The notes: generated by a model not told the origin, from the letters alone. Shown: positions 46,172-57,989, counted from the first letter of the stretch. The stretch: DNA of 64,000 nucleotides from Peribolospora baueri (GCA_029717555.1 JAMDHS010000100.1:1-64000); one strand, 5' to 3'. Numbers and translations are program-made.

Positions 46172-46436
46172 TAGACATCTCTAAAAGCCGCATTGGTCGA
46201 GTCAGAAAACACTTATATCCAGAAAGGGACTTCTTTCCTACATCTTGGGCAGAACCTTTGCCTTCCATGGTCTCAAAGACGAAGGAGGCGTAGTATTGAA
46301 GTAGTGCAGAAGGGAAAGGAGAAGTGGTCGGAGGAACAGAGAGTGCCGCGCGGGTAAGCGGCGATGTACGACGACGAAAAAGCGTGCAGAGCATCACGTG
46401 ACGGCACGTGCTGCCACTTTCCCGGGAGTGGGCTGC
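46131..46436 (-). repeat. MULE right terminal inverted repeat (about 305 bp)
   Basis: Reverse complement of the left repeat, but about 75-90 bp longer because of an extra stretch (about 46295-46395) between the CACGTG block and the TTCAATACT block. It carries the matching ATG (minus strand) and leads directly into the transposase frame. Confidence 0.85.
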
Positions 46437-46549
46437 ATTTTGTCGCAAGGCGTGGGAATTGCCGCAGCCTTTTGGAAATCCGGCCTTGGAAGCTTCCTTC
46501 TTCTGGATACACCGTCGTCTCATCTCGCCTCGTCTCGCCATCAGTAGTC

Positions 46550-48806
46550 ATGCCCGACGCCTTCTTCCAGCGCAAACGCAAGCGTGCGTCTACCTCGGGA
46601 ACGTCTAGGCCCAAACTTTCCGCGGGCAGATCGGCCCCAAAGCGACGAGCGAAGGACTCGGATCTGTCCTCCGAGGAGTCGGACGGTGCTGGGGATGGCA
46701 TCGCCGACCTCGATTTGCGGCATGACTTTGACGCCGTGGGCAGCGACGAGGAGGCAGAAGGAGAGGACAAGGAGACACCGCAGGAGACGAGGTTAAGATT
46801 GGCTAAGATGTACCTTGAAGGTCTTCAGCGGGATGTGGACGAGACAGAGGTTGATGCCGCTCAGATCGACCGCGATATCATCGCAGCTCGACTTCAAAAG
46901 GACGTGGTGAGTCTTCTTTCACTGCAGGCGAACCTGGACATCCTAATCACGATGGTTTTTAACTTCTTGTCCGATTCTTATCATTTTTTAGCTTGAGCAT
47001 GACGGAAAGATGCACCTTCGTCTCGCCGAGCAACTTGTTCCCCCCTCGCCGTCATCCCTACTCTCCACGCGCGGTCACCGCCTCTCAGTCACTTCCGCCG
47101 TTGCCTCCGACGACGGAAAGTCGCTCTTTACAGCCGGGAAGGAAGGGACCATTATACGTTGGAATCTCGATACGGGAGTGCAGACTACTCTATTCCCCCG
47201 AAGAGGGCAAGCAGTGGACGTAGTGAGGCACAAGGAGAAAAGATTAAGGGCAAAAGGCAAGGCTAACGGCGCCATGATAGACAAGACAGAGGAGGAAGAT
47301 CTGGAGCAGAGTCCCAAGCCTGCGCCCACCACCACTACCAACGGAGAGAGGTTCCGGGCTGTCCGAAGAACAGTAGCGCGCTCGGCGGACCAAGGCCACC
47401 AAGGCGAGGTTCTTACTCTCGCCATCAGCTCCGACGGAAAATGGCTGACCAGTGGGGGTCGAGACAAGAGGGTGGGGGTGTGGGACGTGGGAAAAATCGG
47501 AGAAGAGAGTTGGGTCCGTGGTTTCGGCGGGCACAAGGACGCGATAACCGTGAGTGCTTTGGCCAGCCTCGCGTTTGACGTGGCTTGAGATGACATTCAC
47601 TGCGTTCTACGGCATTTCTCCAGGCTTTGGTCTTTCGGTCAAGCTCCACGGAGCTTTTTACTGCCTGTCTCGACCGCACTGTCAAAGTCTTCGACCTCTC
47701 CCAAATGACTTACGTCGACACACTCTTCGGCCATCAGGACTCGATCCAAGACATCGACGCTCTGCAAGCCGAAACAGCCGTTACTGTGGGTGGAAGAGAT
47801 AAGACGGCGCGTTTCTGGAAGGTACGAGACGAGAGCCAGCTCGTGTTTCGTGGAGGAGGGCGGAGCAAGGTCAGAGAGGTGATCGAGGGAGGAGGCGAGG
47901 ACATGGAAGAAATGCTGGAGGAGGCCGAGGGTGGACCGGCGGAGGATGGAGAGCCAGCACAAGCAGCAAAGAAGGCAAAACCAACTTCGAATACTGTCAA
48001 GTTCGTGGAAGGCAGTATCGACTGCGTGGCCATGATCGACGAGAGCAACTTTGTAACAGGAGGTGACAGCGGGTGCGTCATCGTTTCGTTATCGCCTTCA
48101 AGAGCCTTACAGCGTGGTTGCTAATCCTGACCCGCTTTGTTTTTTAGATCGCTTTGCCTGTGGAACATCGGCAGAAAGAAACCAGTGTTCACTTACGCAC
48201 TTGCTCATGGCCTTCATGAGCACGTCAGCGAGACGGAAGGTGTGGTTGGCACTCCTCGATGGATCACGGCCGTTGCAGCCCTCCGATACGGAGACGTATT
48301 CGCAAGCGGTGCGTGAGGCGGACGGTACCCAAGCTTATCGCTCACCGGAAGTCAGGGTCTCATCCTGTGTCGTCATTTTTATTTTAATTTTTTATTTCTC
48401 CGCAGGTTCTTGGGAGGGCATGGTCCGGTTATGGGCCATCCAGCCATCCCTCCGCTCCTTCTCCCCACTCTTCGAGGTGCCGGCCGTCGGCTTCGTCAAC
48501 TCTCTTCAATTCGTCCTTCCGCCTCCTCCGAATGCCATCTTGCCAGATCGGTGGTCACGCCGGAAGCCACGAGACGGCGAGGCTTCCACACGCCAGAACG
48601 AGACGTCGACGGTGCTTGAGAATCAGGGAGAACCTGAGACCGGCGAACGAGTAGGGCAGGAAGGCAGTCTGATCACCAAAGACGGCACTCCAGCACCGGT
48701 CCTGGTCATCGGCGTTGGGCAAGAACATAAGACGGGACGGTGGATGCGCATCAAGGAAGCGAGGAACGGCGCGATCGTCGTACCGTTCCGCTTCAAGACG
48801 TCGTAG
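46550..48806 (+). CDS. RRP9: U3 snoRNP WD40 protein Rrp9/U3-55K
   Basis: It binds U3 snoRNA box B/C in the nucleolus for early pre-rRNA cleavage. The N terminus is basic/acidic low complexity (FFQRKRKRAST, SSEESDGAGDG). The family signature ETRLRLAKMYLEGLQRDV follows, then IDRDIIAARLQKDV-LEHDGK. WD40 blades follow: FTAGKEGTIIRWNLDTG, LTSGGRDKRVGVWDVGK, TACLDRTVKVFDLSQM, VTVGGRDKTARFWKV, SLCLWNIGRKKP and ASGSWEGMVRLWAI. Species-specific charged inserts are present between blades 1 and 2 and after blade 4. The C terminus GQEHKTGRWMRIKEARNG is highly typical. Five or so short introns. ATG is at 46550; TAG at 48804-48806. Its upstream region abuts the MULE right repeat by about 110 bp. Confidence 0.93.
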
Positions 48807-49115
48807 ACATACGGTAGAAGGACCTGTCACGCATCAAAGCTTTCCCTCATCGATTCGCTCGTGTCGTTCTATTAGCACACTGCATGCCATATTGTCCTGA
48901 CACAGTACGAGCAACGACTTTGAACCACATCTGCCCCACCATCCGTTTGAAGTCAGCAACGGAAACAGATGTCCTCGGACCCCAATTAGAGAGGAGACGG
49001 AATGGATTTCAGAGTCATACATAAGCTACTGACGGTAGGAGAAGAGGTAAGAACAGAGGACGCAGACATGCCGACAGCCTAGAGGGGCCCGACAAACACA
49101 ACGCCTTCACGATGT

Positions 49116-50978
49116 TCACCAGCCACCGTTCGCCTCCGTGGCGTCCTCTGCGACCTTCTCTCGCTCCACCTTCCTAGGAGGGCTCCTCTCGCGCAGGTCT
49201 TCGCGATCGCGACGATCGTCGCGCTCGTCATACCCGCGGCGATGATCATCTTTGCGAGAGTGGTAGTCATCGTCATTGCGAGACCTGCCATAGTCCCTGT
49301 CCCTGTCAACGCGGTCGCGCCGAGGGGAGCGAGAGCGCGACGAGCGACGAGGCGGAGGTGGAGGCGAACGAGTCCGACCACCGGTGCGCTGCTCCTGCAC
49401 AAATGTCAATCATGTGAGAAACTGTTAATTTGCAGCTCAACAACTGCCAGAGAACGCTGATCAAGGCAACGAGCACAGCTGAACTTACAACAGGAGCTGC
49501 CTCGTCGACCCTGACAATGGCGCCGCGGAGATCACGGCCGTCCAGCTTGCGGATGGCATTGTCCATGTCATCCTTCGAGGAATACTCGAGAATACTGCGA
49601 AATAGGGGGAAGCGACGAGCACAAAGGTCAGAGAGACGCAAAGGTTGTTGTAGTCGATGTAAGAATAGGTCCATCCAACTGCGCTTCGAGTCGCTCACCC
49701 CTCGCCAGGTCTGTCCCTGTCGATGTCGGCAAAGGTGATGTCGCCAGCTTCCCTGCCGAAGTCCTTGAGGTCCTGTGTGGGTGAAGCGCCGATGGAGTAA
49801 AAGGACCGCCAGGCCGGGCAAATGCAGAAAGGAAGTGTGGGTGACCTGGATCGCAGAAGGGCCGTGGTCCGCGCCTGGGAATGCTCCTCGAAACGCCAGC
49901 CAGTGAGAATGTCCAGAAGAAAAGCCCATTCGAGGCCGCGCTCCATCACGCTGCACAAGGAATCCGAAGGAAGGGTTTGGACCTGCCATCGCGGCTCCAA
50001 TGGGCGCGTCCTCGACGAACCGTCGCCTTGAGCGATGGACCTGGATGTAGTCCTCCAGGAGACACGTGCCATCCACCGTCAACGATCCATAGTCAAGGGC
50101 CGAGGAAGGACAGGCACCCGACCCTAGAGCAGGTCTCCATGGCTGAAGAGAGCGAGGGAGCCGACTTGACATCGACTCCAACCGCGACACTTGTCCAAGA
50201 GGTTGACCGAATCCATCCTCGTCCCACGACGACTCAAAACGAAAGGAATGCGCGTCCGCTACCAAGCCGAGCGACCGAGAAACTCCTATCCGACGCGAAT
50301 GGGACGAGGACAGTTGCGCACCTGCCAGCTGGTCTCGCGAGAGATCCCCGAAACGATGACGCGAAATTGGCCGCGACGAAGCGGGCGAGGCCTGACAAAG
50401 GTAGAAGAAGCCGAGAAATGAGACAATTTGTCCCGCTAAGTCGTTTTTTATATATCTGAGCGCAGATGGAATTTTCACTCACCCGGACCTCTCGTACCCG
50501 CCATAGCCGCCTCCGTAGCCACCGCCACCGCCGTAGCCGTGAGGATCACGACGACGAGGCTCTTTAGCAAACTCGACAATAACGCTGCACAAGCAAGTGA
50601 GCACAGCCTGTCAGCTTGGCAAGTGGTGGACAGAAAAATTACTCGCTACTCGTCGAGGGCAATGGTACGCACGGCTCGCCCAAAAGCCGCTTGCCATTAA
50701 AATCGTGCACGGCGTCTTCGGCATCCTGTGTAGCGTTTCCGAGGAGAAAGAGTAAAAGTCAAACGCCATCAAAAAGATACCGACACGCAAGCAATTCGCG
50801 GTCTGGATTCCTTTGAAACCTTTCTCACCCTGGTGTGCTCGAACTCGACGAAACCGAAGCCGCTCATGAGGCGGATGTCGGCGAGGCGTCCATAACCTTT
50901 GAAGAACTCGTCGATGTCGCGACGAGTGACTTCGAGAGGAAGACGACCAAGATAGACGCGACGAGAAGGGTAAGCCAT
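49116..50978 (-). CDS. SR-family splicing factor (two RRMs, Gly-rich hinge, RS tail)
   Basis: RRM1 is VYLGRLPLEVTRRDIDEFF with the RNP1-like SGFGFVEFEHTR, continuing EDAVHDFNGKRLLGEPVIVEF. A Gly/Tyr hinge follows (GGGGGGYGGGYGGYERSG). RRM2 begins LRRGQFRVIVSGISRETSWQ and continues DLKDFGREAGDITFADIDRD, EGILEYSSKDDMDNAIRKLD. The SWQDLKD signature is the hallmark of SRSF1-type pseudo-RRMs. The C terminus is an RS/RD domain (SSRSRSPRRDRVDRDRDYG) ending ATEANGGW. It acts in splice-site choice and mRNA export in the nucleus. The intron inside RRM2 is unusually long for this genome (about 0.56 kb). ATG is at 50976-50978; TGA at 49116-49118. Confidence 0.9.
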
Positions 50979-51206
50979 CCTGACTGCTGTCTGTGTTTAC
51001 GACACTTGGTGGATGGATGGAGGGATGGATGGCGAGAGGAAGGCGAGAAGAAAGGCGAGCGCGGGCCGCGATGGGAGACGAGGCGGGCGGCGTTAGGCGG
51101 AGATGACCCCGCGCGCTCCGCTCTAACCCCACACCTCGTGCTGAGAACGCCGAGAAGAGGCCGACCAGAGACGGTCGTCAAACGACCAAGGCGGATAGGT
51201 ACGTCG

Positions 51207-54200
51207 ATGGATGGACAAATGTCGTCGACAATGGGCCCCTACCCCGCACCTTCTCACTCTCATCAACGCCACCACCATCCGCGCGACCCTGGCCCGTCGT
51301 CCATTCCGCCTCCGGCTCACGGCTCGGTGCATGCCTGGCCAACGGGGCCGGGTGTCGCAGCTCGCGATCCAGGAGAGAGCGGCGTTGCCCCGGACATGAA
51401 GGGGGCATGTCTTTCATGTCGAAAAGCCAAGGTGAGTATTGGCCGCCTAGGGAGGGGTAGGGGGCTAGGGGTAGCTATGGTTGCTATCTATGGTCCTCAC
51501 TCAGCTTGCCGTGGCAACTTGTCCAGGTGAAATGCCTCCTCATCGACCAAAGTCCTTGTGAGAGGTGCGAGAGGATGGAGAAGGACTGCGTTTTTCAACG
51601 GCACAAGCGAGGTCGCAAGCCGGGGAAAATGTAAGATTTTCTGTTGTGAGGGCTTTTTTGCTCGCTCCCATTACTTTGTTGACCATAACTCTTACCCTTC
51701 TTCCCCGATCCGATGTCGCACAGAATCGACCGACAGGTCGAGACGCGCATCAAGGCTCTCGTGGGCATCCTTGAAGAACTCAACAATCTTACCGCTAAAA
51801 TGCACAAGTCCGATCCAGCTCTATCGCGCCTAGTCCACGGCATGGCCATGCAGATGGCAGCCTCCGATCGCTTTGCTGACTACTTGCCGTCATCTCTCGG
51901 CTCTCAAGTCGCATATTCTCCTTCTACGTCTTCAACCCTGCCGTTGCTTGGACAGGCTTCCTCCCCATATAGACGCTCTCAGCCTGCTATCCTTGCACAA
52001 AGTCTACTCGAGATCGAGGACTCCCAGGCATCGTCGACAATACCTCACGCTGTTCAGACCTATTCAAATCCGCTGAAGCTTCTCGCACACGCCAGCGAGA
52101 CAATGGATCGTGAGGGTTCCGAGGCCGTGGAGACCGTTGATTGGCTTGGAGGCGGAACAGATTGTGGACGTGGGACGGAGCACGACTTTGTCGGTGGCTC
52201 GTCTTCGTCAGGGCCGCGGGGGCGAGCACGAGGGGGAACGAAGACGAGTTACTTCAATCGTGGCGTGCTTTTTCCCGTGAGTGTCACCTTTCTTGACCGA
52301 AAATGGACATACCTGCCTGACAATTACTGTTGCGGTTGAAAGGTTTATGACAACAACCCAGAACTTGATCCAATATCAAAGGGCCTCGTGACGGCGGAAA
52401 AAGCGGAGGAGCTATTGGAACTGTGAGTAGAGCTGGCATCAAACTCAACGCACATGTTCCGTCGCTAGGTCTTAGTCTCTTCTCAATCACATTTTATCTC
52501 AGCTTCTACAACCGCTTTCAACCACACCTCCACATTTTCGACCGTCATCTATCCACTCTGACTTACATCCGACGGCGCTCGAACCTCCTCCTCACCGTGA
52601 TCTGCGCTGTGACTACTCGCTTCAGCGATTCTCCGGAATCGGCAAAGTTCTCCGACAAGCTTTACGCCTATATGCATGATGTCCTTCTTCCGGATATATT
52701 CGCCGGATCGTACAGAAATGTGGAGGTCGCTCAGGCATTCATCATCCTGTGAGTATTTTTGAGCGTCAGCACTGGCCTTTGCCACCCTTAAGCCTCTCCG
52801 TTTGCTATGATCTTCCTTCCCTGTGATCCAGAACCGCCTATCATCCCATGGTAGACACCGCCATGGCTGACCAGACGTGGAGTTATCTGGGAGTTGCCAG
52901 TGAGCGATCCTTAGGGCGCGTTCTTTGCGGCTCTTTTCGTCCTGAATCTCATTCCCCTCTTCCTGCCCAGTGCGCATGTGCACCGAACTGGGATACAATC
53001 ATAACTTGCACTCGTACACTGTGCCTTCCCATCAGAGGACAGATATCCACATGCGTCAGGTGCGAAATCAAGAGCGACTCTGGATCAGTCTGTTTGTGAT
53101 TGAGAAAGAGTGAGTATGACTGTCCGAGCGCAGCGTTTTGGATGGAACAATTTGATTTAACAAGTGCGCAGACCTGTTCTGACCTTCTCTTTCGTCCGTA
53201 AATTTTTATTTGTCTTGAACAGCCTTTCCTCACAAAGAGGTCAACGTTTCATTATGGGCGAGGACGGGGTCATTGCGACATGCTCTTCTTGGCACAAGCA
53301 GCCGTATGCCCTTCCTGAGGACGAGTTTCTGATCGCGTCCTTGGAGTTGCGTCGTATCATGGTAAGACAAAGGCATTGATTGTCTCTATTTTGTCGCTCC
53401 GAGCTCGAAACATCTTGCTTCTTGTGAAATTTTGATGACACCCCCGGTGTTGCCAGACTCGACATTCCGATTACTTCAATGCGCACATCTTGCATTCTCT
53501 CGCTCTGCGCATCGATCGCGAAGCACCAGCGGAGGGCTCGTCCATGGGAGGAGCGACTGAACGTACGAAGCAGCTCGGGCTCCAGCTCGACTTTTTTCGC
53601 TCCGTCGTACATGCCGATCTGCAGCGGTGGAAGGAGGTTTGGCTTTTTGGGGCTGGGCAGCCCACGTACTCTGGTGAGAGGCCCCACTAATTTTTTGGAC
53701 GGTCTGTCTGGCCAGTTTGGGATGTTTACCAAATGCTTTTTTTAATCAGGCGACACCTTCCCGTATCAAGCGAAGGGCGAACTGTCATTTTGTTACGCCA
53801 CTCTCCTGGCCCTAGCGCTACCTCTCCGGTCCCGCATGGACGATTCGTCGGACCACCTTACCCCAATCTATACTGGCTGCTACGTCGCTGTGGTTGAGTA
53901 TTTGGCCGTCTTTCTTGACCGACTCGACGGAGACGCTCTTCTGTATGCCCCGGGTGCACAAGTAGTCACCGCAGCGTATTGTGCCGTTTTCGCTTTAAAG
54001 GCGAGTTCCACTTTATCTCGCTTAAAGCAACCGCCATCCTTGACTCACTTTACCTTCGTCTTTGTATCCACAGTTCTGTTCGCTTCCCCAGGAGAAACGT
54101 ACCTTCGTCTCGCCGGAGCAAGTGATATCTCTCGTATGCCGACTTGCACAAACCCTGACGGCCTGGAGCAACTACTTATGTCATCCAAGTGCTGCATCGA

Positions 54201-54712
54201 CCTCGGGCAGTTTTGCTGAGCATCTCCTTTCCGCCCTCGACGCGGTAATGACTTCAAAGGATCTCTCACCTTCGGGCAACCGTAGGGGTATATTTGCCCA
54301 CCCGACGCAGATGACCTTTCAAGCCGAAGTCCTCCCATCCTCGGCTAGTAACCGTGCGAACGAGGCCCCTACCGTGGACATCGCGACGGGGACACGCTCG
54401 TCTTCGCCTTTGAAACAAGTCCCTGGGCCTCCGAAATTCGGTGCTACAACGTTTGGGTTGGCAGAATTAGGCCAACCGAATCCCGATGTTTGGGACTTCT
54501 CTCAAATAGGTCAGTCGGTTGTTTCGCGTGCTCTCTGTCTCGTCATGTCTAGGATTTACTCAAACCCATTGCTGCCCCCTTTCCATTCGTACCATATAGA
54601 GGTGGGAGAGGCACTCTTCGACCAGATGGCTGCTCTTTTCCCTTCGCTTGAGAGTAGTGTCAACGAAAGCAGTGCAGATTTTGTGCCCACGTTTAGAAGA
54701 GATGGGTTGTAG
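51207..54712 (+). CDS. Zn2Cys6 fungal transcription factor
   Basis: A fungal binuclear-zinc-cluster regulator. The N terminus is Pro/His-rich. The cluster reads CLSCRKAK-VKCLLIDQSPC, ERCERMEKDCVF, with six Cys in the C-x2-C-x6-C...C-x2-C-x6-C pattern, followed by the basic linker QRHKRGRKPGK. An intron splits the cluster after the first two Cys. A coiled segment (RIKALVGILEELNNLTAKM) fits the dimerisation element. The middle homology region follows over many exons: FYNRFQPHLHIFDRHLSTL, TAYHPMVDTAMADQTWSYLG, VRMCTELGYNHNLHS and RQVRNQERLWISLFVIEK. The C-terminal part ends FVPTFRRDGL at TAG 54710-54712. The start is one of three closely spaced in-frame ATGs (51207 first). Target genes cannot be told. 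Confidence 0.87.
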
Positions 54713-55089
54713 TTATATATCATTCTGGTGTCCCTTCGGTCGGAGGGCCTGGTAGTCGTTCGATCATATAGCCGCATCGGAGGTTGGGCCTTCATGTGTT
54801 TTTTCAATGAACCTGGTTAACGCTTGATGGGCCATTGAAGTCAAAGTGAACGGACAACGCCGGCGTCCGACTCGAGAGAGGACCAGAGGGAAGATGGCAC
54901 ACATCCATTACGAAGTTCGTCGCCCCCCGTCGTGCTCGCCAGGCCTGACAGCCCCTCTCGCGCGTACCTTGCAATGCAGTCCGCAAGTGATCGGCGTTCA
55001 TCTTAACCGCAGCAACGAACAACATCATTCGCAAGCAATGCCGTACGTGATACGAGACATTCACTACTAGGGTATCGTCTACAGTGTCC
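54713..55089. other. Short intergenic region, nothing recognised
   Basis: 3' flank of the Zn2Cys6 gene and 5' flank of the CobW-type gene. No supported element. Confidence 0.5.
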
Positions 55090-56786
55090 ATGGACGGCAA
55101 CGACAAGACATCGGCGCCCCAGGCCATACCCATCACCGTCTTCACGTAAGGTTCCCTTCTCCTCTCTTGCCCTCGGGGAGCCGCAGTTGGAGGCTCACCT
55201 CCGCGACACCGCCGTACGTCGACAACAGAGGATTCGTCGGCGCTGGCAAGACGACCCTCATCCTCAATCTCCTTCCTCAGTTGCCGTCTGACTATAGAGT
55301 GAACTGGTCTAGCTTTCAGACGTGGTGGCGTACATCAATTAACTTCTGGAATTGTCTGCGTTTCCCCTCACAGGTCTGCATTCTCAAGAATGAGCTTGGC
55401 GACGTTGAAATCGACAGCAAGCTCGCTCAACAGTCGTCAGTGGCCGGTGTCAGCGAGATTCTCAATGGCTGTCAGTACGCGTGTCTCTCGGCTTGGACAG
55501 CACTTTGTCTGTTGCCCTCCCTCACATTTTGCATCATTCAATGAAGGTCTTTGCTGCACCCTAACTGGTCAGATGCGAGCTGGGATAGTAGGTATTACTT
55601 TTCTCCTTGATGGTTCCATGACGAGTTAATGAGCTGATTTCTCCGTGTGAAGATGGAAATCAAGGGGAAATATGCGCCAGATCGTATCCTTGTGGAAGCT
55701 TCCGGCTCGGCCTTTCCAGCGACTTTGGCGCTGCAGATTAAGGAGCTGGAAAGGGACACGGCAGGCGCATTGCGGTTAGATGGAGTCATCACTGTCATTG
55801 ACTGTGAGGTGAGACGTTTCCGCTAATCTCAGGAATAGGTTTTTTCTTCAAGCACATTTGACCGACATCTGTGCCAATCCAGAATTTTCGAGGTTACGAG
55901 GACACTTCGCCTACCGCCAAGATGCAAGCGCGGTATACTGACCTCCTGCTTCTGAACAAGCACGAGAATGTGAGTGGATCGCGCTCGTCTCGGTCGCGGC
56001 CGTCCGGAATACTGATAGCAGACGTCATCGCTTGGAAGCTTTCCGAACGCGCTCTAGATGTGGTGCTAGATCACGTCTTCGAACTCAACGAAGACACACC
56101 GAAACTGAAGACGAAGGCGGGCTCTGTCGAGCCGTCCGTCGTTTTTGGGCTCGACAGTGCGCTTCTTGACAAACTGAAAGGCGCTAGCAGCGAGGAAAGA
56201 GCCAAATTCGGTGTCGATGCTGGCACGCACAGCGATGAGATCGAGACAGTCAGCGTGTGGAAAGGAGGCTCAGCACCCGGACGCTCTAACCACCACCATG
56301 ACCATGGATCGCTGGTTGATTGCTCGCAAGACGGAAAATGTGTAGACGGAGACCAACAAGGCGGCGAGCGTGGGGAATCCCTCTCATTCTCACCCGAACA
56401 GCTCATTGCGGCTTTGGACGCGCTCTCGACAGAGAGCGTATGGAGAGTGAAGGGCTTTGTCCGGTTATCTTCACCTCCGGCCATTGATGGCTATAACGCA
56501 TCGTCTGCAACACCACTACCCTCAAATGTTGCTCTCTACAGTGAGTAAACGTGCCCCGTGGTGTCCCGCCTGTTATCCTTTTCCTGGCTCATCCCACTGA
56601 CGGACTTATCTTTCCTCAGTCTGCAATTGGGCGTTCGGCCGACACAGCTTCACGCCTGTCGGTCAAGGTGTCCAGGCGGACATCCAGGACATCGGCCTGC
56701 GTCTGACGATGATGGGAGCGCGGGGAGAGCTCAAGTCCAAGGCGCGCAAATTCGCTCTGGCGCTGGGCGCCAATGTCAACTTCTAG
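55090..56786 (+). CDS. CobW/ZNG1-type GTPase (putative zinc metallochaperone)
   Basis: A G3E-family P-loop GTPase of the COG0523/ZNG1 type. Exon 1 gives MDGNDKTSAPQAIPITVF and joins TGFVGAGKTTLILNLLPQLP (Walker A GxxGxGKT). Further motifs are CILKNELGDVEID (switch region), NGCLCCTLTGQM (CxCC metal-binding motif rebuilt across an intron), ILVEASGSAFPATLA (Walker B-like), DGVITVIDCENF and TDLLLLNKHEN (NKxE-type guanine specificity). A His-rich loop NHHHDHG sits in the C-terminal half, as in zinc-delivering members. The end includes WAFGRHSFTPV and LTMMGARGELKSKARKFALA. The family is known for delivering zinc to methionine aminopeptidase; that is family knowledge, not shown here. TAG is at 56784-56786. 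Confidence 0.9.
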
Positions 56787-57351
56787 ATCCAAATCATTCC
56801 CGCTGTGGACGGGTACCTTAGATAGAGAAATAGAAATAAAGGCGGAACTGTCGGGGCGGCCGTGCTCCTCTCGACCGCCTTCTTTGGACAATTACCATGG
56901 CTTCCCGATTGTGCGGGAGCATGCTCCTATCCTGTATGTGCGCATGGAGCCGGGAGAGATAATGAACTGAGCGCTGCACGTCTCACAAGTCTCCTTCCGG
57001 CTGTTGGTCCTTTCCGCTTCTTCCTCCGTGGTCTTTGCCGTTTCCCTCGCCGCTTCTCCAACTTCGACGTCGTCAACGCCACCTGGGAAAGCTCTGGACG
57101 ATGGCGGTGTGGTTTTGGACTCACCTGCTCAGGACGACAAGCGTGCAGCCAACGCACCTTTAATTTCGTCGTCATCAGAGCGATTTTCAATAGCGAAGGG
57201 AGGTCCTCAGGAGCCGGCATCCCGCTGGTCTCCAACGGGAGAACGTAGGGAGCCTGTCAATCACCGCCTCAGCATCTCCTGATACCCTCTCTCCGCTATC
57301 TCCTTTCCAGCGTCGTCATAAGCATCGACCAACGCTACCAACGAGAGGGCT
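56787..57351 (+). other. Region with an unassigned Ser/Pro-rich open frame
   Basis: A plus-strand frame (57004-57282) reads STPPGKALDDGGVVLDSPAQ and ends PVNHRLSIS. Its composition could be a disordered exon, but it starts at a non-ATG and I could not join it in phase to either neighbour. Nothing else is recognised. Confidence 0.3.
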
Positions 57352-57989
57352 ATGGGATCGGCGCACTTTGCCAACGGAGACGATGTCTATCGTGCTATTA
57401 AACATCGGGTCATGACGGGTATTGCTTTCTCACGTTTCCTAGAAGACAGGAGCCGTGTCTTCTTCTCCCCTCCTTTCTTCTTCCCGCCACACATCTCCCC
57501 TTCCTCCTGCTCTTGTCTCATCTCATGCCCTACCACTCATTCACCTTCATCTTTCCATGTCTTTGTCTTCTTCCACAGAAAAACAAATTGTATGGAATTA
57601 ACAGGAAGACCGGCATGATGCCATTCAGCACCACGTAGCGGTGCTGCGCACGCACGGGCAGCTTGACGCATTTTCAAGGCACCCAGTGAGTCTTGTGCAG
57701 CTTCATTTAGACCGGTACCCAACCATTCATTCTGCTCACCGACGACCTTCTTTTTACCCTTCCAGGACTGTATGAGCTACAGAGATGACACCCGGGGGAG
57801 GAAGTGTATCGTCTTGAGGGAAAGAGGAAGACAGACAGTAAGTGCAGCCCCTTCTCCCCACTACGTGGTTACCCGTTATCTTCCGATATGGACAACACAT
57901 TCATGACGTTGTCCACTTGCAACTTTGTCTTACAGACTGGCATTGGTCCTATTCAAGACGGTACTTGTACCTTCCTTCCAATTACTTAA
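57352..57989 (+). CDS. Small orphan protein gene (hypothetical)
   Basis: Four exon-like blocks can be spliced in frame. They are MGSAHFANGDDVYRAIKHR, then EDRHDAIQHHVAVLRTHGQ plus LDAFSRHP, then DCMSYRDDTRGRKCIVLRER plus GRQT, then TGIGPIQDGTCTFLPIT and TAA at 57987-57989. The second and third blocks end in excellent donors (GTGAGT, GTAAGT) and the third and fourth follow CTTCCAG and CTTACAG, which argues for a real gene. The first junction is weaker (a GTCATG donor) and the start may lie elsewhere. I recognise no family; it is short (about 90 residues), polar and His/Arg-rich. It could also be the conserved tail of a longer gene whose 5' exons I have missed. Confidence 0.35.

Larger units (their letters stand above)
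43364..46436. mobile_element. Mutator-like (MULE) DNA transposon, chimeric and degenerate, about 3.1 kb
   Basis: The two ends are long inverted repeats: 43364-43593 and the reverse complement of 46131-46436. They share the terminal GCAGCCCA, a GTGGCAGCACGTG block, the CTTCGTCTTTGA..CCATGGAAGG block and the CTCGACCAATGCGGCTTTTA block. Inside, the right half carries a minus-strand MULE-type transposase (WRYYCAQDQDKCKWP, IFSNLDLTPLQLYNYLRR, EVVLDATC, HTDKD). The left half carries the front part of a Helitron gene. The element sits between the CSE1 and RRP9 5' ends. I could not find an unambiguous 8-10 bp target-site duplication, so ends may be off by about 20 bp. Transposase without a complete catalytic domain means it is not autonomous. 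Confidence 0.75.

Noticed and set aside
43340-46450. Exact target-site duplication for the MULE
   Set aside because: Several 8-10 bp windows on both flanks were compared and none matched convincingly, so no duplication is claimed.
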